The notes under the pieces are model-generated. The model was given only the letters and a program-made list of their open reading frames with translations, was not told where the DNA came from and searched no databases. The position numbers were made by a program, and so were the translations under genes. Shown piece by piece: positions 24,879-33,793 of a stretch of DNA of 64,000 nucleotides. This stretch comes from Meridianimarinicoccus sp. MJW13 (lineage in GTDB: Bacteria; Pseudomonadota; Alphaproteobacteria; Rhodobacterales; Rhodobacteraceae): NCBI RefSeq assembly GCF_014901205.1, contig NZ_JACNMU010000001.1:62001-126000 (forward strand), read 5' to 3'. Each line of letters starts with the position of its first letter. Position 1 is the stretch's first letter.

Positions 24879-24894
24879 CTTGACGCCGGTCAAG
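24879..24894. promoter_or_regulatory. Palindrome CTTGAC-N4-GTCAAG in the exporter/tctC2 divergent region
   Basis: A perfect 6-bp inverted repeat (CTTGACGCCGGTCAAG) lies 51 nt upstream of the membrane fusion protein gene. Leftward it places TTGACC 18 nt before TAGGGT, a long-spacer promoter-like layout of the kind MerR-type activators act on. No such regulator is encoded nearby. Candidate operator only. Confidence 0.4.
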
Positions 24895-25048
24895 CCGCCG
24901 CACTCCGCACCTGCCGCCCCGCAGCGCCCGGCACGGCCTTGATTTCGCGGATTGATATTTGACCTTCCCGCCCGGTTGCGATGATAGTCGCAGGCGTCAG
25001 GCAGCCGGTGCTGCCCAAGAAGATCATCACGCATGGGGAGGAGACCAC

Positions 25049-26053
25049 ATGAAACACGTCATCCTGAGCGCCGTCTCGGTACTGGCAATCGGCCTGGGGG
25101 CCGCGCAGGCAGAAGACTATCCAACCAAGGAAATCCAGGGCATCATCCAATGGGGCGCCGGTGGTTCTACGGACACCGTGATGCGCTCGGTCACGCCGCA
25201 TGCCGAAGAAGCCCTTGGTGGCACCATCGTGATGCAGAACATGACCGGCGCCGTGGGCGCCATCGCGCTGAACCATGTGGCCAGCTCCGACCCGGATGGC
25301 TACACCCTGCTGATGGGCGCTGAGAACCCGCTGCTCTACAAGGTGATGGGTCTGGGCGACAAGGATTACAACGACTTCGTCCCGGTTTCGATCCTGGCCC
25401 GCGGCACGCCGCTGGTGGTGGCCAATGTGGATGCCCCCTTTGACGACTACGCCGAAATGGTCGCCTATGTGAAGGCCAACCCCGGCGAGGTGCGCTTCGG
25501 TGCCACCGGGCCGGGCGGGCTGCCATCGGTCATCACCGCGATGATCAACACCGTCGAGGGAGAGCTGGACGTGATCGCCGTGCCCTATGACGGCGACGGC
25601 CCGGCGCTGACCGCCCTGCAGGGCGGCGCGGTGGACGTGATGCCTGCGGTTCTGGGCATCGCCATCGAAGGCATCCGCGCCGGCACCATGAAGCCGCTGG
25701 CGGTTTTCGACGTGGCCGAGACCGACAAGCTGCCCGGCGTGCCCCCGGTCACCGCCTTCAACCCGGCGTTTGAAACCTACCTGCCGTGGGGGCCGTTCTT
25801 CGGGGTCTTCGCCCCCAAGGGCACGCCCGATGAGGTCGTGGCGAAATTGTCAGACGCGTATGCCCAGGGCGTCGCGAACCCGGAGTTTGTCGAGTTGATG
25901 GAAAACCGCGGGTTCGAGCTGATGGGCATTTCCGGACAGGAGGCCACCGACTTCCTGACCAAATGGCAGCAGGGCACGACCTGGCTGCTGCAGGACGGCG
26001 GCCACACCAAGGCCTCGCCGGAAGAGTTCGGGATCGCGCGCCCCGGTGAATGA
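25049..26053 (+). CDS. TTT-family periplasmic solute-binding protein TctC (second system)
   Basis: 334 residues: signal peptide (MKHVILSAVSVLAIGLGAAQA), the TctC hallmark WGAGGSTDTVMRSV and NMTGAVGAIALN, and the conserved late VFAPKGTPDEVVAKLSDA. The ATG at 25049 has GGGGAGGAG 6 nt upstream; the longer frame adds non-signal sequence. First gene of a separate tctCBA operon ending at the terminator at 28253. Cargo unknown: there are no catabolic genes in this operon. Confidence 0.92.
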   Translation: MKHVILSAVSVLAIGLGAAQAEDYPTKEIQGIIQWGAGGSTDTVMRSVTPHAEEALGGTIVMQNMTGAVGAIALNHVASSDPDGYTLLMGAENPLLYKVMGLGDKDYNDFVPVSILARGTPLVVANVDAPFDDYAEMVAYVKANPGEVRFGATGPGGLPSVITAMINTVEGELDVIAVPYDGDGPALTALQGGAVDVMPAVLGIAIEGIRAGTMKPLAVFDVAETDKLPGVPPVTAFNPAFETYLPWGPFFGVFAPKGTPDEVVAKLSDAYAQGVANPEFVELMENRGFELMGISGQEATDFLTKWQQGTTWLLQDGGHTKASPEEFGIARPGE

Positions 26054-26163
26054 TCGCAAGACCGGCGGCCCGACAGCCGCCGGCCCCTACCGGCGCCGCC
26101 CTTCCCCCGAAGCGCGGCGCCGTTTCTCTGCAGGCCGCCACCTGTCCGGCGGCAAGGACCCCC

Positions 26164-26727
26164 ATGAGACGACCTGACCCCGACCATCACGACGGCACCG
26201 CGGATGCCACCCCCGGCGGCTGTGACGATGCCCGCCGGCCCGGAGAACTGGCCTTCGTGGTCCTGTTGCTGCTGGCCAGCCTTGCCCTGTTGTGGAGCGC
26301 CTATGGCATTTCCGGCTTCGAGGCGCTGTCGGCCCCCGGATCGGTGCCGATGGCGGCGACCACGGCGATGGTGGTAACTTCGATGATCGTGGTGCTGCGC
26401 ACCGCCCGACTGCCCCGCAGCGCCGGGGAAACCCTGCGCCGTGACATCCTGCCGGGCGTGGTGGTGATCTTCGTGCTGCTGCTGATCGCCTATGCGCTGC
26501 TGCTCAAACCGCTGGGGTTTCTGCCGACCTCGGGCCTGTTCCTGATGGTGTCGATCCGCATCCTGTCCGGGCGCGGCTGGGGCTTTGCGCTGACGGTCTC
26601 AGCCGGTAGCCTGCTGGCGATCTGGCTGATCTTCCGCATTGTCTTTACCGTCCTGATGCCGCCGGGGATCGTACCCGAGGCAGAGTTCATCCAGATCTTC
26701 CGCGATCTCGGCGCGGGGGGCCGCTGA
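26164..26727 (+). CDS. TctB-like small membrane subunit (second system)
   Basis: 187 residues: a hydrophilic N-terminal 35 residues, then four hydrophobic segments, the usual TctB topology. The ATG at 26164 (AAGGA upstream) is preferred because the longer frame would overlap tctC and start with unlikely Pro-rich sequence. It overlaps tctA by 1 nt (TGATG). Confidence 0.85.
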   Translation: MRRPDPDHHDGTADATPGGCDDARRPGELAFVVLLLLASLALLWSAYGISGFEALSAPGSVPMAATTAMVVTSMIVVLRTARLPRSAGETLRRDILPGVVVIFVLLLIAYALLLKPLGFLPTSGLFLMVSIRILSGRGWGFALTVSAGSLLAIWLIFRIVFTVLMPPGIVPEAEFIQIFRDLGAGGR

Positions 26728-28235
26728 TGGAGGTGCTGACACCCCTGTTGACCGTCTTTGCCGAGCCGCAGCTTCTGGCGCTTGTTGCCCTTGGCACCTT
26801 TGCCGGGATCTATGTCGGCGCCATTCCGGGTCTTTCGGTGACCATGGCGGTGTCGATCCTGATCTCCTTCACCTTCACGTGGGATGTCTACCCGGCGATT
26901 TCACTGATGATCGGCATCTACATGGGCGGCGTCTATGGCGGCGCACGCACCGCGATCCTGCTGAACATCCCCGGCGCGCCCTCGGCCATTGCCACGGCGC
27001 TGGACGGCTATCCCATGGCCCGGCGCGGCGAGGCCGGCACCGCCATCGGCGTCACAACGGTGATGTCCTGCATCGGCGGCTTCGTCGGCATCGGCGTGCT
27101 GGCGCTGGCCGCCCCGCTGGTGTCGGACTTCGCGCTGCGGTTCCAGCCGCGCGACTACATGCTGCTGGCGCTGCTGGGCATCCTGCTGGTGGGGTCGCTG
27201 TCCACCGGCAGCCTTGTGAAGGGCATTTTTGCGGGGGCCCTTGGCATTGCCATCGGCGCCGTGGGGCGCGACCCGCTGACCTTCACCGAACGGTTCACCT
27301 TCGATCTGCAGATCCTTGAGGGCGGGATTTCCTTCATCGCGGTGATGATCGGCATGTTCGGCGTGTCCGAGGCACTGCTACAACTGCACCACGTGGACAA
27401 GCCCGCGATCCGCCAGAAGATCGACCGCATCGTGCCGTCGCTGGCCACGGTGCGAAAACACCTGCCGCTGTCGCTGCAAACCTCGACCATCGGGGTTGTC
27501 ATCGGCGCCCTGCCCGGCACCGGCGGCGATATCGCCGCACTGATGGCCTATGACCATGCCAAACGCGTCACCAAACACCCCGAGCGGCCGTTTGGTGATG
27601 GCGCGATGGAGGGGCTGGTGGCCCCCGAGACCGCCAACAATGCCGCCGTGGGGGGCGCCTTCATCCCGATGATGACGCTGGGTATCCCCGGCGATGCGGT
27701 GACGGCGATCATGATCGGGGCGCTGTTCATTCACGGGCTGAACCCCGGCCCGATGCTGATGATCGACCGGCCCGAGATGTTCTGGTTCATCGTCGGCGCG
27801 CTGCTGACGGCCAATGTCTTCATGCTGATCTTCGGCCTGACCGGCATCAAGCTGTTCACCCGGATCGTCGAGATGCCCCGGTCGGTGCTGATCCCGCTGA
27901 TCCTGCTGCTGTCCATCGTCGGCGCCTACGCGGTGAACAACTCGATCGCGGATGTCTACTGGATGCTGGGCTTCGGCGTCTTCGGCTATTTCCTGCGTCA
28001 CTACGGCTATCCGCTGGGGCCGGTGATCCTTGGGGTGATCCTGTCGCGGCTGCTGGACGACAACTGGCGCCGCGCGATCATTTCCGAGCGCGAGGATCTG
28101 GGCCGCTTCTTCGCGGGCATCTTCTCCAGCCCGCTGTCCACAGTGCTGTTCATCGGTGTGGTGCTGATCTTCGTGTCGCAAACACCGCTGTGGCGGCGAC
28201 TGAAAGCGCGGGTGCTGCGCCCGTCCGGCACCTGA
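26727..28235 (+). CDS. TctA large membrane subunit (second system)
   Basis: 502 residues, multi-spanning, with GAIPGLSVTMAVSI and YGGARTAILLNIPGAPSAIA followed by DGYPMARRGEAG, the TctA family marks. Closely related in layout to the TctA at 10492-12003, but the two are clearly diverged, so they are not a recent duplication. Ends 17 nt before a strong terminator. Confidence 0.93.
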   Translation: MEVLTPLLTVFAEPQLLALVALGTFAGIYVGAIPGLSVTMAVSILISFTFTWDVYPAISLMIGIYMGGVYGGARTAILLNIPGAPSAIATALDGYPMARRGEAGTAIGVTTVMSCIGGFVGIGVLALAAPLVSDFALRFQPRDYMLLALLGILLVGSLSTGSLVKGIFAGALGIAIGAVGRDPLTFTERFTFDLQILEGGISFIAVMIGMFGVSEALLQLHHVDKPAIRQKIDRIVPSLATVRKHLPLSLQTSTIGVVIGALPGTGGDIAALMAYDHAKRVTKHPERPFGDGAMEGLVAPETANNAAVGGAFIPMMTLGIPGDAVTAIMIGALFIHGLNPGPMLMIDRPEMFWFIVGALLTANVFMLIFGLTGIKLFTRIVEMPRSVLIPLILLLSIVGAYAVNNSIADVYWMLGFGVFGYFLRHYGYPLGPVILGVILSRLLDDNWRRAIISEREDLGRFFAGIFSSPLSTVLFIGVVLIFVSQTPLWRRLKARVLRPSGT

Positions 28236-28252
28236 CAGACACGAAAAAGCGC

Positions 28253-28289
28253 CGCGGATCGTCCTGCGATCCGCGACGCCGGATTTTTT
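28253..28289. terminator. Rho-independent terminator between tctA2 and rhaI
   Basis: A 9-bp stem CGCGGATCG / CGATCCGCG with a 5-nt loop, followed after 8 nt by six T residues on the plus strand; an A-run precedes it (ACGAAAAAGC), so it can also end the leftward rhaI transcript. Confidence 0.8.
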
Positions 28290-28302
28290 CTGACCCTCGG
28301 GT

Positions 28303-29547
28303 CTAGCCCCGGCTGGCGACCGCCGCCTGATAGGCATCCAGTTCGCGGATCAGGGGCAGGCCCGTGGGCACATCCTGACGGGCGCAGAACTCGTCCCAGA
28401 CCGCCCCGAAGGGCAGATCCTTGAACTCTTCGGTCAGGGTCAGGCGGGTGGTGTAATCCAGCGCCGTCTCGGCCTTGGTCAGCTGGTCCAGCGGCAGCAG
28501 CAGCGCCCTGAGCAGCGCCTTTTGCATGTTGCGCGTGCCGATCACCCAGGCCGCCGTACGGCTGATGGTGGCATCGAAGAAGTCCAGCCCGATCCGGGTC
28601 CGGTCCAGCAGATCCGCCGTCACCAGTTCCTGCGCCATCGACAGGATGGACTCGTCCAGCAGGATCACATGGTCGCTGTCCCAGCGCATCGGCCTAGAGA
28701 CATGCAGCAGGATCTCGTCCAGCGACAGCGACACCGCGCTCAGCTTGTCGGCGACGTTCTCGGTCGGGTGGAAATGGCCCATGTCCAGGCACAGCAGCGT
28801 GCCCTTGCGGATCGCATAGCCCATGTAGAACTCATGGCTGCCCACGGTGCAGGCTTCCACACCGATGCCGAACAACTTGCTTTCCACCGCGTCGCGCATC
28901 TGGGCCGCGCCCAGCGGATCGGCCAGCATCTGGTCCAGCGAGGCTTCCAGCCGCGCCCGCGCCGCCATGCGGTCGATGGGCGTGTCCTTGTAGCCATCCG
29001 GCACCCAGATGTTGTTGACCGCCGCACTGCCCAGAGCCCCGCCCATCTGCGCCGCGATCTCGCGCGAGCGTTTGCCATGTTCGATCCAGAAGTCACGGAT
29101 GCCCTTGTCGGGATGGCTCAGGGTCAGGTTGTCGTCTGCCCTGGCGTGGGCAAAGAAGGTCGGGTTGAAGTCCAGCCCGATCCCCTGCCCCTTGGCCCAG
29201 TCCACCCACGGCGCGAAATGCCGAAACTCGATCTCGTCACGATCAGGATTCTCATCGGTGTCCAGATACATCGCGTGCAGGTTCAGGCGATGGTTTCCGG
29301 GGATCTGCGCATAGGCGAACTCCAGATCCGCGCGCAACTCGTCCGGCGTGCGGGCGCGACCGGGATGGTTGCCGGTGGCCTGAATGCCACCGCCGGAACT
29401 GCCGGTCCTGGCTTCGAACCCCACCACGTCATCGCCCTGCCAGCAATGCATCGAGATCGGGATGCTCGCGAGACGCTGCAGGGCGGTTTCGCTGTCGATC
29501 CCCCACTGCGCGAAGGTCTCGCGCGCCATGTCATAGGTCTTGCTCAT
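28303..29547 (-). CDS. rhaI: L-rhamnose isomerase
   Basis: 414 residues, matching the E. coli-type RhaA family from end to end: SMHCWQGDDVVGFE, GGIQATGNHPGRART, HLNLHAM-type region (RLNLHAMYLDTD), VESKLFGIGVEACTVGSHEF, LLCLDMGHFHPTE, HVSRPMRWDSDHVILLD, IGLDFFDATI. It converts L-rhamnose to L-rhamnulose. The start at 29547 puts GGGAGGA 6 nt upstream; an ATG 6 nt earlier would be fused to the ribosome site. It lies downstream of rhaD in the leftward arm of the rhamnose locus. The symbol follows rhizobial usage; rhaA is the enterobacterial name. Confidence 0.95.
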   Translation of the reverse strand: MSKTYDMARETFAQWGIDSETALQRLASIPISMHCWQGDDVVGFEARTGSSGGGIQATGNHPGRARTPDELRADLEFAYAQIPGNHRLNLHAMYLDTDENPDRDEIEFRHFAPWVDWAKGQGIGLDFNPTFFAHARADDNLTLSHPDKGIRDFWIEHGKRSREIAAQMGGALGSAAVNNIWVPDGYKDTPIDRMAARARLEASLDQMLADPLGAAQMRDAVESKLFGIGVEACTVGSHEFYMGYAIRKGTLLCLDMGHFHPTENVADKLSAVSLSLDEILLHVSRPMRWDSDHVILLDESILSMAQELVTADLLDRTRIGLDFFDATISRTAAWVIGTRNMQKALLRALLLPLDQLTKAETALDYTTRLTLTEEFKDLPFGAVWDEFCARQDVPTGLPLIRELDAYQAAVASRG

Positions 29548-29575
29548 GCTCATTCCTCCCGTTGGGGTCCCGCGC

Positions 29576-31678
29576 TCAGCGCGGGAACGCCTGCACGTTG
29601 CCGGCATCGACATTCAGGATGTTGCCGGTGGATTTGGACGAGGTGTCGGCGGCGAAGAAATAGGCGGCCTCGGCGATATCCTCGGGCAGGACCGACCGTT
29701 TCAGCATCGAACGCTGGCGATACATTTCCTCTAGCCCGTCCTTGTCGGTGCCATAGGTGCCCGCACGCTGTTCCAGCCATTCACCTTCCCAGATCTTCGA
29801 GCCGCGCAGCACCGCGTCGGGATTGACCACATTGACCCGGATGCCGGCCTCTGCGCCTTCCAGCGCCAGGCAGCGGGCCAGATGGATCTCGCTCGCCTTG
29901 GCGGTGCAATAGGCCGCCGCGTTGGGCGAGGCCGCCAGACCGTTTTTCGAGGCAATAAAGATCACCGCGCCGCCCATGTCCTGCACGCGCATCAGTTTGA
30001 AGGCCTCGCGGCTGACCAGGAAATAGCCGGTGGACAGGATGTCCATGTTCTTGTTCCACAGCGCCAGCGAGGTTTCCTCGATCGGCGCCGAAGAGGCGAT
30101 GCCGGCGTTGGACACCAGAATGTCGATGCCGCCGAATTCAACCGCGGTTTCGGCAAAGGCCGCCGCGACGGCGTTCTCGTCAGTGACATTCATCGTGATG
30201 GTGCGCACCACGTCCTTGCCGAAACGCGACGCGAGGGTCTGCGAGGTCGAGCCGAGCGCCTCCTCGTTGATGTCGGCCAGCATCACGCAGGCACCTTCCG
30301 CCAGATAACGTTCCGCCGTGGCCGCGCCGATGCCGCCTGCCCCGCCGGTCACCAGCGCCACGCGTCCCGCCAGCGATTTGGGCTTTGGCATGCGCTGCAA
30401 CTTGGCCTCTTCCAGAAGCCAGTATTCGATGTCGAAGGCTTCCTGTTCGGGCAGACCGACGTATTCGCTGACCGACGAGGCACCGCGCATCACGTTGATG
30501 GCGTTGACGTAGAACTCGCCCGAGATGCGGGCCGTGGCCTTGTCCTTGGCAAAGGTGATCATGCCGACACCGGGCACCAGGTAAACCACCGCGTTGGGGT
30601 CGCGCAGCGCCGGGGAGTTGTCATGCTTGCAGCGGGCGTAATAGGCCGCATAGTCATCGCGATAAGCCGCAACCTGTGCCGGAAGGCCTTCCAGCACAGC
30701 GTCCAGGTTGTTCTGCGCCGGATCGAACTCCAGCACCAGCGGGCGGATCTTGGTGCGCAGGAAATGGTCCGGGCAGGAGGTGCCAAGGGCCGCCAGCGGC
30801 TCCAGATTGGCCGAGTTGACGAATTCCAGCACCGCATCGCTGTCGTTGAAATGGCCAACCATGTGCTGGTTGCCCGAGACGAACCCGCGAATGGCGGGCA
30901 TCAGGCGGGCGGCCACGGCGCGGCGATCTGCAGCCGACAGACTTTGATGACGGGCCCCGCCAAAGGCTGCAACGCCCTCGGTCTTCTCGGCCAGCCATGC
31001 GGTGGCGGTGTTGATGACCTCGATGGTCTTGTCATAGCAATCGCGCGCGGTGTCGGCCCAGGTGAACAACCCGTGGCTTTCCAGAACCACGCCGTCGGCA
31101 TCGGGATTCTCGACGCAGAAGTTTTCCAGCCACAGGCCCAACTCGTAGCCCGGCTTTTTCCACGGCAGCCAGCCGATCTTGTCACCGAAGATCTGCCGCG
31201 TCAGTTCGCGGGAGTTCTTCGAAGCGGCAATCGCGATGATCGCATCCGCATGCACGTGATCGACGTGTTTGCGCGGCACATAGGCGTGCAGGGGCGTGTC
31301 GATCGACGCCGCCCGCGGGTTCAGCTTGTAGGTACAATGCGGCAGGTAGCCGACCATCTCGTCCTCGAAATCGACACCGCGATACAGGCCCTTCAGCGCC
31401 TGCAGCTTGTCCATGTACAGCGTCGCGAAACCATCCATCTCGATCGACCCGATGTCGCCGCCCGAGCCCTTGACCCAAAGAACCTCGACCTCGTCGCCGG
31501 TCAGCGGGTCGGTTTCCATGACCTTCGCCGACGTGTTGCCGCCACCGTAATTGGTCACGCGCTTGTCGGCGCCAAGGATATTGGAACGGTAGAGCAGCAG
31601 CTCCGATTCGCTCATTCCATCCGCGACGCTCTCGTCCCAACGGCTCTCAAGTGTCTGTTTTTCTGCGGATTCAAGCAT
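29576..31678 (-). CDS. rhaD: Bifunctional rhamnulose-1-phosphate aldolase / short-chain dehydrogenase
   Basis: 700 residues. The N-terminal half (about 20-420) is a class II aldolase with metal ligands H141-x-H143 (DHVHADAII) and a later ESHGLFTW. The C-terminal half (about 436-700) is an SDR with GGAGGIG at 445-451 and the catalytic Y590-x3-K594 (AAYCTAKAS). The fusion cleaves L-rhamnulose-1-phosphate to dihydroxyacetone phosphate and L-lactaldehyde; the SDR half is thought to oxidise the lactaldehyde. The ATG at 31678 follows GGGAGGA. First gene of the leftward rhaDI arm. Confidence 0.94.
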   Translation of the reverse strand: MLESAEKQTLESRWDESVADGMSESELLLYRSNILGADKRVTNYGGGNTSAKVMETDPLTGDEVEVLWVKGSGGDIGSIEMDGFATLYMDKLQALKGLYRGVDFEDEMVGYLPHCTYKLNPRAASIDTPLHAYVPRKHVDHVHADAIIAIAASKNSRELTRQIFGDKIGWLPWKKPGYELGLWLENFCVENPDADGVVLESHGLFTWADTARDCYDKTIEVINTATAWLAEKTEGVAAFGGARHQSLSAADRRAVAARLMPAIRGFVSGNQHMVGHFNDSDAVLEFVNSANLEPLAALGTSCPDHFLRTKIRPLVLEFDPAQNNLDAVLEGLPAQVAAYRDDYAAYYARCKHDNSPALRDPNAVVYLVPGVGMITFAKDKATARISGEFYVNAINVMRGASSVSEYVGLPEQEAFDIEYWLLEEAKLQRMPKPKSLAGRVALVTGGAGGIGAATAERYLAEGACVMLADINEEALGSTSQTLASRFGKDVVRTITMNVTDENAVAAAFAETAVEFGGIDILVSNAGIASSAPIEETSLALWNKNMDILSTGYFLVSREAFKLMRVQDMGGAVIFIASKNGLAASPNAAAYCTAKASEIHLARCLALEGAEAGIRVNVVNPDAVLRGSKIWEGEWLEQRAGTYGTDKDGLEEMYRQRSMLKRSVLPEDIAEAAYFFAADTSSKSTGNILNVDAGNVQAFPR

Positions 31679-31749
31679 GTCTTCCTCCCGATGAGCGCGG
31701 CGCGCCCGGTGCGTAATGTCTCGCACAAGGTGAAATCTGGAAGCCCTGT

Positions 31750-31822
31750 TGTCAATCATAAACAATCATCTTTGGTCATACTGCAATGCAGCATGATTGA
31801 TTATGACATTTTATGATTGACA
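31750..31822. promoter_or_regulatory. Rhamnose operator: four CAATCAT sites within a 13-bp inverted repeat
   Basis: TGTCAATCATAAA (31750-31762) and its exact reverse complement TTTATGATTGACA (31810-31822) flank the centre of the rhaD/rhaR divergent region. Within this, CAATCAT occurs at 31753 and 31763 and ATGATTG at 31793 and 31813: two copies in each orientation, spaced 10 and 20 bp, i.e. on one DNA face. This is the expected type of site for the DeoR regulator RhaR, controlling both arms, possibly by looping or cooperative tetramer binding. Confidence 0.75.
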
Positions 31823-31865
31823 CAACGCCACGAATCCACGCAGGTTGTGCAACAGGGAGGACGCC

Positions 31866-32669
31866 ATGCACGAGAAAGAACGCCACGGAATCATTCTGTC
31901 CGCCGTCCAGGATCGGCCGGTCGTGACCGTGGCCGAGCTGTGCGCGCTGACCGATGCTTCCGAAGCCACGATCCGGCGCGACATCTCGGCTCTGGATGCC
32001 AAGAAGCAGCTGCGCAAGGTGCGCGGCGGGGCCGAGGCCGTCACCCCGCCGCAATTCGTCGGCCTGTCGGGGCGCCCTTTCGAAGTCAGCGAAACCATGC
32101 ATACGCAGGAAAAGCAGGCGATTGCCCGGGCTGCCGTGGACCTGTGCGCCGATGGCGAACCGATCATCATCAACGGCGGCACCACGACCTTCCAGATGGT
32201 GCATCCCCTGGCCTCGCGCCGCTGCCAGGTCTTCACCAACTCTTTCCCGATTGCCGAGCATCTGCTGAAGCATTCGAAGAACACCATCATGCTGTCGGGC
32301 GGGGCGATCTACCGCGAACAGAACATCATCCTGTCGCCCTTCGACAATGACGTGACCCGCAACTTCTATGCCCGCCGCATGTTCATGGGCGCGCAGGGGT
32401 TGGGGCCGGTGGGGCTGATGGAAACCGATCCGCTGCTGATCCAGGCCGAGCAGAAGCTCATCAACCAGGCCGACGAACTGGTGGTTCTGGTGGACAGCTC
32501 GAAATTCGAAAACCGGTCCAGCCTGGTGCTGTGCCCGCTGACCCGTATCGACACGGTGATCACCGACGAAGGCATCACCGACAAGACCGCCGCCATGCTT
32601 GAAGCGGCAGATATCCGACTGATCGTGGCCCACACGGGCCGCGGCCAGAAAGAAAGCGCAGCGTCCTAG
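31866..32669 (+). CDS. rhaR: DeoR family regulator of rhamnose catabolism
   Basis: 267 residues: N-terminal DeoR HTH (about 5-58; VTVAELCALTDASEATIRRD) and a C-terminal sugar-phosphate-sensing domain (INGGTTTFQMVHPLA, the GGTT phosphate loop; late VDSSKFENRSS). DeoR proteins are typically repressors relieved by a phosphorylated intermediate. ATG with GGGAGGA 6 nt upstream. First gene of the rightward arm, divergent from rhaDI. Confidence 0.92.
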   Translation: MHEKERHGIILSAVQDRPVVTVAELCALTDASEATIRRDISALDAKKQLRKVRGGAEAVTPPQFVGLSGRPFEVSETMHTQEKQAIARAAVDLCADGEPIIINGGTTTFQMVHPLASRRCQVFTNSFPIAEHLLKHSKNTIMLSGGAIYREQNIILSPFDNDVTRNFYARRMFMGAQGLGPVGLMETDPLLIQAEQKLINQADELVVLVDSSKFENRSSLVLCPLTRIDTVITDEGITDKTAAMLEAADIRLIVAHTGRGQKESAAS

Positions 32670-32707
32670 GACGTTGTTTCCGTTGTGACCATAGGGAGGA
32701 ACTCATC

Positions 32708-33709
32708 ATGATCCGTCGCAACTTCACCAAACTTCTGGCCGGCGTCAGCCTGGCCACCAGCTTCATGGGCACCACGGCCATGGCCGATGACACCATGCGC
32801 ATCGCGCTGGTGGTCAAGGCCCTGGGCATCGGCTTCTTCGAAGCGGCCGCCAAGGGCGCCGAGGAAGCCGCCGCCGAACTGGGCAACGTCGAGGTCATCT
32901 ATACCGGTCCGACCGACACCACCGCCGAAGGCCAGATCGAGGTCATCAACTCGCTGATCGCGCAGGGCGTCGATGCCATCGCCGTGTCGTCGAATGACAC
33001 GGACGCGCTGGTGCCGACCCTGAAGAAGGCCATGCAGCGCGGCATCACCGTGATTTCCTGGGACAGCGGCGTCGCGCCCGAGGGCCGTCAGGTCCACCTG
33101 AACCCGTCGTCGAACCCGCTGATCGGCAACATGATCATCAAGCTGGCCGCCGACCACCTGCCCGATGGCGGCGAGGTTGCCTTGCTATCGGCCACCACCA
33201 CCTCGACCAACCAGAACGTCTGGATCGAGGAAATGAACAAGGTGATGGGCAACTATCCGGGCATCGAGGTCGTGGCGACCGTCTATGGCGATGACCTGGC
33301 CGACAAATCCTATCGCGAAGCCCAGGGTCTCATGCAGTCCTATCCGGATCTGGATGCGATCATCGCACCGACCTCGGTGGGTATCGTGGCTGCCGCTCAG
33401 GCCGTGGCCGATGCCGGCAAGATCGGTGAAGTCAACGTGACCGGTCTGGGTCTGCCGTCGGAAATGGCCGGTGCCATCGAAAGCGGCGCGTCCAAGTCTT
33501 TCGCCATCTGGAACCCGATCGACCTGGGCTATTCGGCAACGATGATCGCCTATCAGCTGGCCAGCGAAAACGCGGTTGCCGAGCCCGGCGCCACCATCGA
33601 GATCGGCCGCATGGGATCGATTACCCTGGACGACACCAACGCCGCTGCCATGGCCGATCCCTTCGTCTACGACAGCTCGAACATCGATCAGTTCAAGAGC
33701 ATCTTCTGA
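32708..33709 (+). CDS. rhaS: Rhamnose ABC transporter substrate-binding protein
   Basis: 333 residues: signal peptide (MIRRNFTKLLAGVSLATSFM...AMA) and a periplasmic-binding-protein type 1 (Peripla_BP_4) fold: VVKALGIGFFEAAAKGAEEAA, SNDTDALVPTLKKA, ITVISWDSGVAPEGR. It captures L-rhamnose for RhaTPQ. ATG follows AGGGAGGA. A GC-rich hairpin in the gap to rhaT may favour higher expression of this gene. Confidence 0.94.
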   Translation: MIRRNFTKLLAGVSLATSFMGTTAMADDTMRIALVVKALGIGFFEAAAKGAEEAAAELGNVEVIYTGPTDTTAEGQIEVINSLIAQGVDAIAVSSNDTDALVPTLKKAMQRGITVISWDSGVAPEGRQVHLNPSSNPLIGNMIIKLAADHLPDGGEVALLSATTTSTNQNVWIEEMNKVMGNYPGIEVVATVYGDDLADKSYREAQGLMQSYPDLDAIIAPTSVGIVAAAQAVADAGKIGEVNVTGLGLPSEMAGAIESGASKSFAIWNPIDLGYSATMIAYQLASENAVAEPGATIEIGRMGSITLDDTNAAAMADPFVYDSSNIDQFKSIF

Positions 33710-33736
33710 GGCCCGCGCGCCCCGGCGCGTCACCTC

Positions 33737-33757
33737 GCGGGGGGCCCTGCCCCCCGC
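33737..33757 (+). terminator. Intra-operon hairpin between rhaS and rhaT
   Basis: An 8-bp stem GCGGGGGG / CCCCCCGC with a 5-nt loop, preceded by a smaller GC hairpin at about 33714-33729. It has no U-run. Such structures after a binding-protein gene often protect the upstream mRNA or partly attenuate transcription, giving more binding protein than membrane components. Confidence 0.45.
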
Positions 33758-33793
33758 ACCCCCAGATTTCTCCAGACAGAAGAAGAGGCAGAG

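Noticed and set aside
10492-28235. The two tctCBA sets as a recent duplication
   Set aside because: TctA, TctB and TctC of the two systems differ throughout in sequence and length; they share only family motifs.
31753-31819. Short CAATCAT repeats as a CRISPR-like array
   Set aside because: Units are 7 bp, in both orientations, and centred on a divergent promoter; this is an operator pattern.
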